Below are positions 12,833 through 26,203 of a DNA stretch of 64,000 nt, in pieces. The stretch comes from Sphagnum compactum. Its lineage: Eukaryota; Bryophyta; Sphagnopsida; Sphagnales. Location: assembly GCA_965153455.1 (NCBI GenBank), contig OZ234502.1:5983495-6047494 (forward strand). Reading direction: 5' to 3'. Positions within the stretch are counted from its first letter, which is position 1. Every line of letters begins with the position of its first letter. Both the position numbers and the translations under genes were made by a program. The notes beneath the pieces are model-generated. The model ran no database searches. It was not told the DNA's origin and saw only the letters and a list, made by a program, of their open reading frames with translations.

Positions 12833-14940
12833 TCTGGAGATGGCTTTCTTTGAGATTTAGAGTTTGTATTCCTTCCCAGATAAACTTCCTATAACATCTT
12901 CTTCAGTTAGAGCATTATTACAAGGGGAAGATGGATGCACATGTCTCCCAAGTAGAGCACAGGGGTCCATTTCTAGGGTTCCATGTGCTTGGTTTCAACG
13001 GTAGAGTTTGAATAGGTGTATCTGAGTTCTGCATGCTAGGAATTTGTCATTATGCATTCATGCTCAGTAAATTCTGTTCCCTTCAATTGTGCAGTTTTGG
13101 CTGTGGTCTTGTATCGCATCAGGCTTAATGTTTCAGGGTAAAGAAATTCCCCCCTGAAAATTAGCATGTCTTGAGTGATCTGCTGGAACTTTCTTGACAC
13201 AGTTCTCAGATGCTGAATCTTGTGCTTCATGCTCATCTTCTATGTCTTGATTTGTAAGAGATTTGATGTGGGAGTTTGCATTTCCTCTTCATTTAAGCAT
13301 TTTCTTGGATTTTTGCAGCTGTGATTGCCCTGTGATAATGCACACATCTTCTGTTACATCTCAAGACTGACAAAGTGAACCCCAACAAATATTGTGAACT
13401 TCTCTTATTTTGTTTGATGATATGAGAAGCAGTTTCTATCAAATGTACAAAGTAGATGCCACATTGTTACCTAGCTGCTTTCTTCTGCATGACATCAAAG
13501 ATCTAACAATTATTTCTGTGTTTCAAGTAAGTGCAGTGAGAAAAATCCTACTTGTGTCAATGTTAAGGTCCTTTCAGAAGCCTCCTGGAAGTACTGTGAT
13601 CATAATATAGTAAAGCTTCCATTTAGCTCACTTGTTTATGACCCAACCTTGGAACGTTGATGAGGTACAGAACTACATGGTGGCCAACTTTCAATTCATT
13701 GGCTTGCAGAAAAACTTTCCACTCTCCTCCCCATAGTAAACAAGATTCTGGGTTCTTCCACCCTCACAGTATCTGGAAAGATTTACACTCATCACCTTTC
13801 TGTTTTGTGCAAGATTTCCATCTAACTTTTCACTGTCATGTTAGACTTCTGGCCTGCAAAGAAGAAGAATGGTGCAGGGTGAGCGTTTTTCAAAACTCTG
13901 TTAGCAAACTTTGTGGAAATAATGCCATGGATTTTTTTTGAGTCAGGCCCATTTTAACTGAGAAGATGACCAATCAACTACTCTACTTGATGGATACTTA
14001 TATTGAGAAGCATCCATAAAAGTAAGATTACTTTCATTCACACTCCGCCGTTTTTCTCCCTTTCTCATGTTTACTGTCCAACTTCCAATGTGCAGCTGCC
14101 TCTATTCAAAAGGACTTGTGCAATAGTATGTAAGGATTTGATGAAGAGAGAGTGAACATCAACTTGTAGAACATATATAACGGCAATGATCATTAACTTG
14201 AGAAGTCAACCTTGCACACCACACCTTAAGTACTAGAGAACAGGTGTTGGATGGCTGACTGTGCCAGGTGCGCCTTCACTGAGCATGCCCAGTTCCTCTG
14301 GCATTAAAGGTTAGAAGCAGAATTGGCACTCCTGCAATATCAGCTCTGCAGCAACTGCCCATTCTGCCTTTCAAGGATGCAGCAGGTAGCATTCTACCAC
14401 AACGGGAACAGCATTTCGTTCTTGCTTAGACATGGAAAAGATTTTGACCTGCATATAGGTGGTGCAGCAAAAGTAGCATCGTTGGTTCCCAGGCAACAAC
14501 TTTGAATCTGGATTGACAAAAAAAACTTTACAAATGGTTCAGAGCAAAGGTGGAAGGGACAACAGAACAGCAAACACATACACGATCATGCCTTCCCAAG
14601 TTAATGGGTACTCCATTCCTGCATCACAAAGACAAATTTCACATCTGGCATTCTGAGATAGTCTTGAGAGCTTGCCCTCCCTGACAAATCTTTCATTTAA
14701 TTGGCGACTTCTAATTTGTTAGCATTCTTTGAATTTTCACACTACACCTTCCCATACCAAAAGGTAGTCATGCAAAATGATATATGTGTGCTTTGGTACA
14801 TCTTCTCTTGGATGCACGTGTTTACAGAAAGCTTCCCCAAGAATCTCCTGGTGAAGCTAGCACTGCTCTCCAGAAAAGCAAATCGAAAATCTTCAGTTTT
14901 AGGGTTCTAAAGGACCCATTTTCCAGACAAAAGGAGTGGG
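12833..14940. other. 3' flanks of two converging genes; no other gene seen
   Basis: This holds the 3' UTR of the ARGLU1-like gene and the 3' side of the minus-strand GNAT gene. Composition is moderate, as in UTRs, with only short frames lacking recognisable domains. I see no RNA gene. Confidence 0.6.
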
Positions 14941-17548
14941 TCAGGAGGAACCACCAGAAGTCCCTTTGGCCATAAGCACGCGACGTTTTCGCCCAGCCCA
15001 AGTGGTCATCCAGAGGGGATCTGCAGCTATAACCCTGTAGCCAGCCCTTGAATACAGACTGCGAGCAGCTACATCATCTTCATATGCATGCAAGACCAAC
15101 CAGTCGAACTCCCAGTCAGCTGCTCTTAAATCACAAGCTTTCAATAAAAGGGTTGCCACATTTTGTCTCCTGCATACCATAACACCCAACACGAAAATAA
15201 GTTTTCAGCATCAAGTTGACAAAAGCTCTAGTTTGGGCATATGCTTTTCACATGATCTATCGGGGCTGGGTATGCAACCCTATCCCACTAAACTAGAAGC
15301 AGCATGAGAGTTTTGAGAATCAGGTGACCTAACAGAGGTTGCATACAAATTGGCTACATATCTGCATCATGTTAGGACCAAGGTCTTGTAATTAACAACC
15401 CTACAATGACAATGGCTGTTGGCATACAATGCAAACTTATGAGACTGCAGAGTTGCTCCACAGTACATGTCTCCAAACACACACAATCTAGTCTTCTAAT
15501 TTTTTGAAAATGAGCATGCATAAATACAGAATTGAAAATCCACACATTGCCAATCAACCCACCCAACAATAACAACCCTTCAGCTGGAAAAAAAAGGCAG
15601 TGAGGAGTATCAACCTGTAGTCTGCATCCACAGCCATTCCACTCACATAGAGATATTCATGAGCACCCTGTAAATGGCGTAAAACATCACTGTCAACCAA
15701 GGCTGTCAAATTCACAGCTCCCACCACCTTCAATTCACGGTTTTTGTCCAAATGTTCCTGATCCACTTCTGGAACTGGCTCAGCCAACAAGCATGCATAC
15801 CTGCACTGTTGCAACTGGCGAACTGTTACCCTAACCCTGATTTGCTTGGAGGAACTTGTGGTCAGCAGGTCCTAAGAGGGGAGGGGGGGGTTTGGCTATT
15901 GTGATGATTCTGTATTGTGCACAGAATGTTGTCTCATCAAACTGACAGTGAAGATATCATTTAGTAATCATAGATGACAGATGAGATTGGAGATAGTAGC
16001 TGGATCCCATGTAATGAGACCCATGTATTTGGAGTAGGGACTCTACAAACTAGTATGTTGCCTGCGATCAATTCCCAAATGACCTACATCCAAATGGTAA
16101 GAGATGACTCAATGGACAAAGTGGTCTGAAAATGTGAGAGGACTTGAGAATCAACAGTCCAGATATGGTTTCTGAGGTAGGCATCAAGATCATCCAAATT
16201 TGAAAACAACTAAGTTTCGATATCCCACCACCACTGAAAAGAGATAGAAAGATCCTATGTGTAGCTGAAATCTGTGTTTGATGGGGCCAACTGGATAAGA
16301 TCAATATGCCAAAAGTGGAACTCTTGTACATTTTGGAATTTCTGGCACATACGAACTGACAGAGAAAAAGGTGAGTGCTAAAACCTGTTAGGAGGTGACT
16401 GTCGAGCTTTATACAAAAGAGCACTCAACAATTCCGCCTGTTCAATACACCATGTGCCCACACACAGTCATCCTCGGTACAGAACTCTCATTTTCAACAG
16501 TGAAGTGAGAATACCCACATATGTTGCAGCTGCATATTGCAACTCCTGAACATAGCCAAATGTGGCAACAGCTGGTGTGCTGCTGTCTCATTTGTAAAGT
16601 GAAGGATTGGTGTTCAAGCTGCAAACTCAACTGGAGTAATGATATAACCCTCATTTGGCAGAAGACAAAACCGTCAGTCTGACAATTCATCAAACCCTTC
16701 ATGACAAAGAGGCAGTGTTTGGTCATTGCAATCTCTTCTCCCCACCTCCCTCTAAGACCAAGTTGTAAATTCTAGCTTAACAGTTACAATGGCCATGAAA
16801 TTCACCTGGGTTGACGTTTAAATGGAACACCTTACATAAACCTTGCAGGATTTTAAACCCACAAAAACATGAAAGATTGCTGAAGGTCTGGCCAAAGTTG
16901 CGCTTGCGTGGAAGTTAACTAGAAGTTTGGAAGTGGGTGATTAAGCATATTGCGCATAGGCTTTGGGTAACACAACTTGCCTTCTTTCAAACTGATGAAT
17001 TCCACATAGAAACGATGCTGAAGACAAAATTTCTAAACAAGGTTTGTGGCGAAGAGATTTGGAGATGAGTGAAAAAGAGAGGAAATGTTGGAGTCTCCAA
17101 CCTTGAACAACTTGAAGAAAAGTTGATCAAACACAGCTGTTTGCAGATGGAATGATGAAGCTTGGATGTGCGCAACAGCTCTGAGCTCCTCGGTGTCAAA
17201 TCTGCTCGCATCTCTAACCCTCCACCCATGCGAACTCACTAGCCCTTTTCCCGACACCTTCTCCTCGTCTTCTTGGGCAATTTCATTTAGGGTCTGCGAC
17301 TGCACCCTACTCAAGTCGCCTGGAGTTGGAGACCTTGCAGCACCAAAGATTATTACTCTTCTTCGTCTTCCCAAACCCACATCCATCTTGGTCCTAGCGG
17401 AAAATCTCAAAGCGCATGTTGTTGTTGGCCTTCTGATGCCGAACCCAATCGTAGTAGCACACTGCTGAAGTGTGGCTCCACAGCTCGAAGATCCATAAAC
17501 AAGATGGTGATGTCCATGGCTCGAGGAGTTGAACCTAAAGAAGGCCAT
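14941..17548 (-). CDS. Chloroplast-type GNAT family N-acetyltransferase
   Basis: On the minus strand the coding exons are 17548-17102, 16437-16385, 15800-15615 and 15169-14941. They total 915 nt (304 aa plus stop), and every border has GT/AG ends and matching phase. Residues 1-107 are Ser/Thr/Arg-rich with few acidic residues early on, as in a plastid transit peptide. The GNAT domain starts near residue 108 (GWRVRDASRFD). It continues through AVAHIQASSFH and FFKLFK, across the 53-nt exon 2 (AELLSALLYKARQSPPNR), then RYACLLAEP and the beta-4 strand YLYVSGMAVDADYR. The acetyl-CoA loop is RRQNVATLLL (229-238), and the C-terminal part contains AARSLYSRAGY. Plant plastid GNATs acetylate protein N-termini and lysines; this one resembles the Arabidopsis GNAT6/GNAT10-like group by eye, so no symbol is given. 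The short exon 2 is easily missed by gene finders. Confidence 0.88.
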
Positions 17549-19414
17549 TGTTGCTCTCTTTTGCTGACCACAACAGCTATTGATTCTTCCCCTTCACCCA
17601 ACACCTCTCTCCAGCCCACACCACCCTTGCAGGGCCCGATCTTCTGAGAGACCTCAAAGATCTCCGATGTTAAATTTTCTCATTTTCAACTTCAACAACA
17701 TCCTCGGAATCTGCCATATCCAAGATTTATGCTAGGAGCAAACCCCGACCCCCACCCTTTTTTGTATCTTCTTTTAAGATCGGATCCAGTCCTGCTGTCT
17801 CCTCCTTGCTACAAGAGTTTTCCAAAGAAGCAGAAAAAGGGTAAATTACACTCGTCTCCAGCTCCACCAAAGACTATACCTTTCCTTCTGATAAGATCAC
17901 AACATCAACAACAACAACAATAACACCCACCAAAAAAGAAAGGCTGTAGATCTCCTACATATCATCATCACTTCTCTAGTCGAGAAGATCCCACCACTTT
18001 CGTCACTTTCGTGACAAGATTATTATTATTATTGTGTACAATTTTGGGTGAGCAAAAGTGTCGATATCTTTTGTGCTTGAAGATCCATCATCTATGAATG
18101 TGAAGCACTCAAGAGAGTGATTCCTAGTGCAAGTATTTGGAGGATATCCATCAATATCCTTCCTAGAAAGGAGGAGGCAAATTGTGCCTACTCCTTTACA
18201 GGTGTAAGATCCCTCCCCACTCTTAAGAAGTAGGTGTAAGAACCCTCACTCACTCACCCTCCTATCCCACCATAATCTCCCAATGTCTTCTAGTTCCTAT
18301 GGAAGATTGCTTCCTTCTCTTGCAAGGTTTTTCCCCTTTGTATTTGAAAGTTGCACCCTCCCTTTGGGGAAGAAGAAGATCAATTCCTTCAAATCCAATT
18401 CCTTCAAATCATTTCTCCAAATGAAGGGAAGGGGACCTTCCACATACATTAAGAAGGTGCTTCCACCTATTGAAAGAACGCTTCATTAGGACTCTTTTTT
18501 TGAGAATGCCCCCCACTTATTATATCATTGCTTTTGTGCTCATAAATATCCTTGTATCAATCATTTGATTCATTGCCAATTTTACTTATCAGCTTGCACT
18601 TCAATTTTTTGTTTTGTGTAGTATTCTTTTCTCTCTCTCTCTCTCTCTCTAACAATACTACCCTATTGTGCCATTGAATCTAAATTATACACTAATTTTT
18701 TTTACTTAGGATAGTGAGCTGCATTTTCGCTACATTGTTTCTTAAGACAACTTACTTCATCTCCACATCATTTCAGATAAGTACTAATTTTGGGGGTGGG
18801 TGGGTTGGGAAACTAATTAGTTATCTTGATATACCCATGGGGGGTATGTAATAGGGTAAATAAATGTGTAGCTTATTTAATCGATATTTTTTTTTAATCA
18901 TTCTCTTGTGTCAAAGGAAGCCATAGTTGCAATTGAAAACCTCTTGCCTGTACATTTTAAAAAGTGATATATGAGAGAATGAACATGTTTGTGCATTGGG
19001 AGGAAGCCAAAGTTGTGATATATATATATATGTGCCCAACAGAAGGGCAATAATAATTAAATTATTTTGATGTTTGTCAAAGCTTTGGAGCCAAAGCGAA
19101 AAAGTTTTTTTTAAAAAAATCAAATATTCAACAGGTCCATGCCAAACCTTCCGATGTGCTAAACATGCGTTATGGGTGCAATGTACACATATCATGTTTT
19201 AATTTTTCATGTGGTATCGCAATAATAGGTTGAGTTTGGGGTAAAAAAAAAGAGACCTAACATGCCCCCATGTACAATGGGACTTATTATATGACACTTG
19301 CTAAGTGAGGCCTCTTTAGTGACCATATTTAGTTCAGGAAATGTTAAATTTCGACTTGGAAACCCCATTTTATCCTTAGAACATGATATTTCCCATTGTT
19401 AGAAGCAACTTAAA

Positions 19415-19730
19415 ACAAGGGGTGTGTCACAATGTGGCCTTGCCATTTACATTAAAAAGTATGTATCTTAAGGCAAAAGAAGAATTATGGAAACTCAACT
19501 ATTTCACCATGCAAATATATAATCTTCAATAAATCCTCCAAAAGAAACCAAAATCCTTTGGGATATTATAACTCTATAATTAATCTCAACTTTCAACACA
19601 AACCAAAATGTCATTTTTCAAAAATCCTCCTATAAAAAATAGACATATTACCAAGGGGCCAAAATCCCTTGAGCTACTATACTCTGTAATGAATCTAAAC
19701 ACAATATCGTTGCCTTGGTAGGCAAGGCCA
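19415..19730 (-). repeat. Dispersed repeat, copy A (inverted relative to copy B at 34841-35160)
   Basis: The reverse complement of this segment aligns along its whole length to 34841-35160. Shared words include AAGGCAA(C/G)GATATTGTGTTT, TCATTA(C/T)AGAGTATAGTAGCT, GGATTTTGGTTTCTTTT and AATGTAAATGGCAAGGCCAC. Identity by eye is well above 80 percent. It has no coding potential and is probably part of a retroelement LTR or another non-autonomous element. Confidence 0.75.
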
Positions 19731-22569
19731 AAAATTCATGGCTTTTAGCATGTTAGCATTGTAGGTGGTGGTGGTTCATTCCCCGAGTGTTAGAAATCTC
19801 CATCCCCTCACAAGGGGTATTTGGTGAAGTTCCATTTAACTTGGGTTTCCTCATGTCCTTGATCATCTAGTTGAGATCCTCATTTGGTGCTACTAGGTGA
19901 GTTAGTTCCTACACTAAAAGGGCCCTCCTAGAGAAGGTGTAATAAGAGATAATGGGTACATGATGCACCTATGATTTCGGTAGGAGGTCCAAGTGTGGAG
20001 GTTTTATTGCAAACCCTTGAAGGTTTTTTTTGTTATGAAGAAGGAAAAATAGTGATTTAAAAGAAATATACATTAAAAAATCATTGTTTGTACTAAGTCT
20101 TTAGCTCTTGGCAATCTAAATCAAGCGCCCAAGAGGTCTCGCCTTTTTCTTACCCCATGGACTAACAACATCTTACTCCAAAATATAACATTCGAATTGA
20201 AGACTTGGCCGACAATACATTAGTTACTAACACATTGGCACATTACCGAATACAACAAACACAACGCGTGATGACATTCCCTGGCATCCATGAGGTGAAG
20301 ATTTTGACTATTGCATGTCATCTCATCCCATGGGCCATTTCACCATCTTGAAAGCTGGTCATGTAACTTTTTTAGGGATTTGAAACCTTATTTGTAACAA
20401 TCAAGATGATTGCCAAAATCCATCGTCCTTGATCATAAACCCCAATGCAATGTAACAATCTCAAGCTTCAAACAATGATTGCTAGGTTTATTGCACACCA
20501 ATAGATTTTGATATTGTTGTAGGAGAGTTCAAATCACAATTGCATTAGGTTTTTCAAGGTGCTAGTGAATTATTGCTAGCAATTTGGGGAGATGCAAAAG
20601 AGTGGTAGTGAGTTCAAGACTACTATTCATGTAAGTTGTTTTTTTTGCTTTTCATTAGAATCCATGGCCGAAAGATATTTGTGGAAACATCGTCTTATAC
20701 CAAACAATATCTTGCTAGGGAATGGAATCCTTTGACAAAAAAACCCCTCCAATGGTTGAATGTTACTAGAGAAATGAATGCAAGCTTTAAGTAAAATATA
20801 CTGTGTTACTCCAATTTACAATACAATGTTCTTTGTTAAAATAATCTTTGAGTGTGCTCATGTGGGGATTGATTATTTTTGCTTTTGAGGTGAACAACAT
20901 GGGAAGAAGGAATTTATGTGTTTGTTTGTTTGTTTGGTGAATTGTTGTTTTTAGTTGTTTTCTTGACTTGGTTTGATTGTTATCATAGTCGTAGGAGGCA
21001 ATTGTAATGTTGTTTGTGGTGTGGTTTTGGTGCAAGTTTGGGTTGTAAAGAAATTAGTGTTTTCAATATTTAGAAGGTTGTCGATTATGTAATTATGGTT
21101 TTACTAGTTTTTTGGGGGTTTTAAGTATAGGGTTGACATTAGTCCCAAGTGATGTCCATGGAATTTTAGGAGCATCTAAATTATGGAAACTTGGATAACC
21201 TTGTTTGCATCATGTTGTTTGAAGAACATTTGGTTGGGTTTTTAGCCTTGTTTTGTGGATTTGTTCACCATTTTCCTATCCTCTAAACTTTTGTAAGAAA
21301 AAACAATGGTGATCAATAACCTGACTTGATGTGTGTTGCATGCTTACATAATGTTTAAATCTTTGCCATAAAATTCACAACTTACAATTTTGTTGATGCA
21401 AAAAAGTGCAGCATGGGGATTGAATTAAGAAATAAGGTTTACAGTTTCAAATGCATGTTATTATAATGGATGTAGACCTGAGCATAATTTATTGAAAATT
21501 AAATTCATGAACATTTCAATCTTGAAAATGACAATTCATTATCAAATTGTCCTTAACTTTTGAAAATCAATTATGACAAAAATTAAAATACATGGCATGT
21601 TGAATAAAGTCGTAAATTCATGTGGGGGATTCATCATAGGAATTGACATGGGTGTTGATATGGGTGTTAAAATTATCCAATGGTTGAAAAAAAAATCATT
21701 AAAATAAATCTCGTATTATGTAAACATCCAATTTGTGACTCTATGCAACTAATTATTATTGCAATAATGTTTTGTCATTTTTACATCTAGCCACCATCCT
21801 TTTCAATCTATTATAATTATTGCGATTATGGTGCAATTAGTTTGCAATTATTAAATTTTTCATCCTTCCATGTTGACTAACTTTTTCAGTGTTTCATTCA
21901 AAGAGAGGTTTCTATATCAAATTAGTCATAAAATTAGACACAACTTGATTACCTTCATGTGGTATACTTATATTTTCGGTGTACATTATACTGTTTTGAA
22001 ATATATCAAAATATATTTATAACCTATGGTGTATTTAGGGCATGTCAAGTACACATTTTGCATATATTGTGAGCGGGTTAGGTATGTTTGGAAGTAGTTA
22101 AATAAATATGTAAATGAATAGGTAGGTAAATAAGTATGTAAGTAAGTACATGGTTAAAATAAGTTAATTATTTGGTAAGCAGGTTAAATACATAAGAAAA
22201 TAAAATTATTAACTACTAACCATATATTAATTTGATAGGTAAAAACTATTTTTAATTACAAGTTAGTAATCATTTAAATATTATTATTAATCATACTAAT
22301 AAATATTTAATTGATACTTAATTTAATTGATATTTATAGCTATTAAATTTAATAGTGATTAAGTATTAATTATGAAATTTTCATTAATATTTAAATATTT
22401 AATTAAAAATTAACAATTAATAACCATTAATAGTTTAATATTTTAATTGATTATTCAACCACCTAATCTTGAATAATTCATTCATTCATTCATTAATAGT
22501 TAATAAATACAAATAATATCTAATAGCTGTTAATAATAAGTAATTTGGTATTAATTGTTGACGAGTTTT

Positions 22570-22860
22570 TGTTTTGCCAAGGTTTTTAAAAAATTCAATT
22601 TTGTCATATTTTCAAATTTGTCGAAGTTTAACCAACTTTCAATTTAACCATTGTTTAACTAAATTTTAATTTAGCCAATATATATGCAATCAAATTTTAA
22701 TTTAGATAATTTTCACCAAGTTTTAATTTAACCAATGTTTAGCCAACCTTTAATTAGTATTACATTAACCGATGTTGAGCCAACCTTCACCTAATTTTTT
22801 GTTTAACCAACCTTTGGCCAAAAACATTTAGCTAATGTTTTGTCAAGGTTTAGGCATAAA
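22570..22860. repeat. Degenerate tandem repeat (TTTAACCAA / TTTTAATTTA type)
   Basis: Words such as AACCAACTTT, TTTTAATTTAGCCAA and TTTAACCAATGTT recur at intervals of roughly 20-40 bases over nearly 300 bases. Unit length and sequence drift, consistent with an old AT-rich minisatellite. Confidence 0.5.
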
Positions 22861-22945
22861 TGCCATGTGGGACTAAACTAAGGTGACATAGGCTATTTTA
22901 ACTAATAGGCTAGGTTAACTAATAGGTAATAAGTTAGGTAACTAA

Positions 22946-23185
22946 TCATAAACTTGCCCCCTTCATGTATATGTGCTTTTATAATATTTTAACAATGTGT
23001 TCAATCATTGATATGATGTTGTAATGATATTGTAATACAATGATCAATCATCACAATGCATTACAATGCCATCACAACATCTTAAATTAATGATTGTATC
23101 AACACTTCATTAGCACTTAACCTTGAACACATTGTTAAAGTGTTGTAAAAGCATATAAAAATGGAGGGGGCAAATTTGTGATCAA
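22946..23185. mobile_element. Fold-back MITE-like element
   Basis: The left arm (about 22946-23006: AACTTGCCCCCTTCATGTAT, TGCTTTTATAATATTTTAAC, AATGTGTTCAA) is the imperfect reverse complement of the right arm (about 23123-23185: TTGAACACATTGTTAAAGTG, TTGTAAAAGCATATAAAAAT, GGAGGGGGCAAATTTGTG). An inner pair also matches (ATGTTGTAATGATATTGTAAT against ATTACAATGCCATCACAACAT). The element of about 240 bases could fold on itself almost completely. There is no ORF. The flanks share AATAAGT-like sequence that might be a target duplication, but this is uncertain. Confidence 0.68.
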
Positions 23186-26100
23186 TAATAAGTAATTAGG
23201 TGTCAATTGGTAAGTAGTATTTTAAATTAATTATATGTATGTGTGCGTGCGTGTGCATGCATGCCTATGTTAATTAACTTGGTAGGTTAGGAAGGTGGGT
23301 CAATAGGTTAAATGGGTATTTAGGTAGGTAGGTAAGTGAATAAGGCCTATGTAAGTAGGTTGTTTCCTTAAGATGATCTTATTTTAATTTGAGAATAAAA
23401 TAATTATTGTGCATTATGTATGTAGAGTTTGCAACATTGAAATATATATATCTACATATGGGATAGATTTTTTTAGTTGCAATTATCAAATTTATCCTAT
23501 TTTTTGTCTTCCATTTCAATCTTGTAGATAATATAAAGAAATGCACTTGAAACATCGAAAGCACATAAACAACATTAAAAAGAATTAGTCTTTGTGTTGA
23601 CATTGTGATTTTGGGTTTAGGGTATTTGAACGTTGGCTAATGTCATCACCACTAGCCCCATTTAAACATATTTGGTTTTGCAGATAGCTAGCAATATTTT
23701 GTGGAGTTGCAGAACTATAGTTGTGATTTAGACTAAGGATGGCCTTTATCGCGATTGAAATTCTACGAACATGTTTTTCCTTTAGCCATAGAGGTTTTTG
23801 GGTGTTTACATTAGCATGTTAATGGTTTGATTCATTTGCTAACATGGTGTGAAAAATGAAGGGCATTGGATGCCTTCCTTTTTCAGTTTTGCATTCATTT
23901 TACATGCAGAGAGTGTTGGTGGTGTTGCAACGAATGCACACAACCTCTATTTCAAAGTGTGTTATTATTATAGGTGAAGGTTATTATGAGCTAATCGTTA
24001 TTTCAGGTGTTCTTTCCCTCTTTTTATTTGATATGCTCTTCATGACAACGAGGTTTGAATATTTGATTTGTTCATGTACCCTAGCAGTCTGCCCCTTTTG
24101 GTGATTTCTTCGTTTGCTAGGACTTGGGTCCTTCCATCTTGTACCTTTTTCTCCCTTTTTTTTGGGGTGCTTTGTTTTGTTGTCGAATTGAAGAGTTTTC
24201 ATCAATAAGCAACATTTAAAGAAGCAAAGCCTTCAAGTATGTGGGTCCTATTTGATCTATTTGTAGCTTTCGGCTAGCATGACCAATGTTGGGTGGGCAT
24301 TGGTTATTTCCATAGGCAATGAGTTACTGGACTTCTTGGACCAATTATTTACCAAGCCAATTAAGGTATTTCTGAAAATTGGGTTGATATGTTCTTGAGT
24401 CATTAGTCCACAATGACTTTTCATGCTTTGTTTGGGGTATGTGTTAAATTAGCTATGAATGTTTATGGCAGTCAATACAAGTTTGTTTTGTTGACTTATA
24501 ATGGCTGGGGCCCCACCCTTTCCATTTACCTTCTCCATCCTTGTTATTATCACCTTTGTCACAAGTAAACCTATAACCATGTATGTTGGCAACACGCCAT
24601 CACCTTGTCATGCATGTTGATATCATACCATGGACCTGATTTCAACCTTGAGGTGTGTTTTTCTAGTTTTGGATTCCTCTTTTCTTATTTTGTTGCACAC
24701 TTTTTGTTTAATATTGTTGGTTGGTGTTTATAATTTTAATCATTGGAAACAAGTTGCACAAGAGCAAGGCCAAACAAGTTTAGAATGCAATTACAATGAC
24801 ATTTTTGGGACTCTGTTGTGTTGATAATGATTCGTCAAAAGGATTGTATGTTGGCATATAGACAACCTTGAGAAATGGAGGGTAACTCGTGGTAGCTTTT
24901 TTTCCTTTGGATTGTTGGCTTTGGTTTAAGGATATAGACAATGTGGGGGTTTGTTTTTTTGGCCACAACCAGTGTTGTATCGATTTATTTTACATTCTAA
25001 CTCATGATGATGGCAATAGCAAGATCACTTCTACTTTATTGCATTGTTGTGATTTGACAATGGAGGGGTTATCCAAGCTCTTGCCATGCCTCCCTATTTT
25101 GGAATTTGGTATGGTTGTGGTGACTTTAGTGTTTTTGAATTAGTGCAATTCAAATCACGCTCTACCGAGAACATCCAAAAGAGTTACAGGTGTTCCTACC
25201 TTTTATTGAACTTGAGAGTATTCATTTGTCTGTTTTGAACCCAAACGTATGTGATGGCAGGAAATGAAATCTTGAGCTTGTTATATATGGAGAGTTTGTT
25301 TGCCTAGATTCTTAGGTTTTGCTGAATTGATGATTGGCGACTTTGTCGGATCCAACATTTCCTCCTCCCATGATACTGAAAGATCGTCAATGAAGCAAAC
25401 TTCGATGTTGTTTCTTCTTCATGATGGCTGAATCCATAACACTGAAGAACAGTTTCCAATCCCTAAATCCCCAAGTCTGTTAACGTGTAAATTTTTTCCC
25501 CCTGTATGGCCTTCAGTCATCATCAATGAAAATCTGTGGAAATTTTTTACTAGTTAGCAAACTTCTGGTTGAAAATTTTGTTCAAGGATGGATGCATTGT
25601 TAACAGACTTCAACTTGAATAATCACTTGGAGATCTTGAGTGATTATTATCAAACATGCAAAAGGTTGTGGAACCCTTTGAGATCTTTTTAGGTGCTGGA
25701 ATGGTTGTTTTGTTGAAACTAACTTGTGGGGAGGAGGAGGGGGGGTTGGCCTGGCCTATGCCAAACAAACAATTTTGGAATTGTGTGTTTGGAATAAACC
25801 CAAACAATTCAAGGCTTCAAAAAAATTTCTAATTCTCATCACCCAACAAAGAAGCGAGTCTAGGCTACTACCTATTGCATAATTTTTGGTGTTGGAAGAT
25901 GTTTAACAACTCACATAAAGAAAGATTGAAGCCCTTTTGGAGCAACATGCAAAATGAATCCCATCATTGATTAAGAAAATTACAACCTTTCTTGAAGAAT
26001 CTTCACCATGAAAAATGCTGGATTAGGTAGGGAGTTTTTTTTTTTTTTCAATTTTCTAAATAAAATAAAATTGAAAATAAATTCATTTCTCGCTTAGCAT

Positions 26101-26195
26101 TTCCTAGTTGATATGTACTTTGTACGAACTTTCAGGTCTGCATCGTCTAACACGTGTCGCTTCAAGGCGCCATCGATCTTGGCGTCGAAAGCCTT

Positions 26196-26203
26196 TAGGG
26201 TTT
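26196..26203 (+). promoter_or_regulatory. Telo-box-like TAGGGTTT upstream of the lipase gene
   Basis: TAGGGTTT lies in a locally GC-richer patch (about 26110-26760) that probably holds the promoter and first leader exon of the lipase gene. The role is inferred from position. Confidence 0.35.

Larger units (their letters stand above)
17549..26100. other. AT-rich intergenic region with repeats and transposon debris
   Basis: The first few hundred bases are the GNAT promoter and leader side. Beyond that there is no supported gene. I see simple repeats (CT run 18632-18651, TA run near 19018, TTTG run near 20921, ATTC run near 22474), a 316-bp dispersed repeat (19415-19730), a fold-back element (22946-23185) and a degenerate tandem repeat (22570-22860). 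The frames are short and have no recognised domain. Segments at about 17.9-18.5 kb and 24.2-25.8 kb have transposon-like composition but no identifiable motif. Confidence 0.65.

Noticed and set aside
16068-16726. Minus-strand frames of 94-118 codons inside the GNAT gene
   Set aside because: They lie in introns; only 16437-16385 fits the GNAT family, and it is in a different context.
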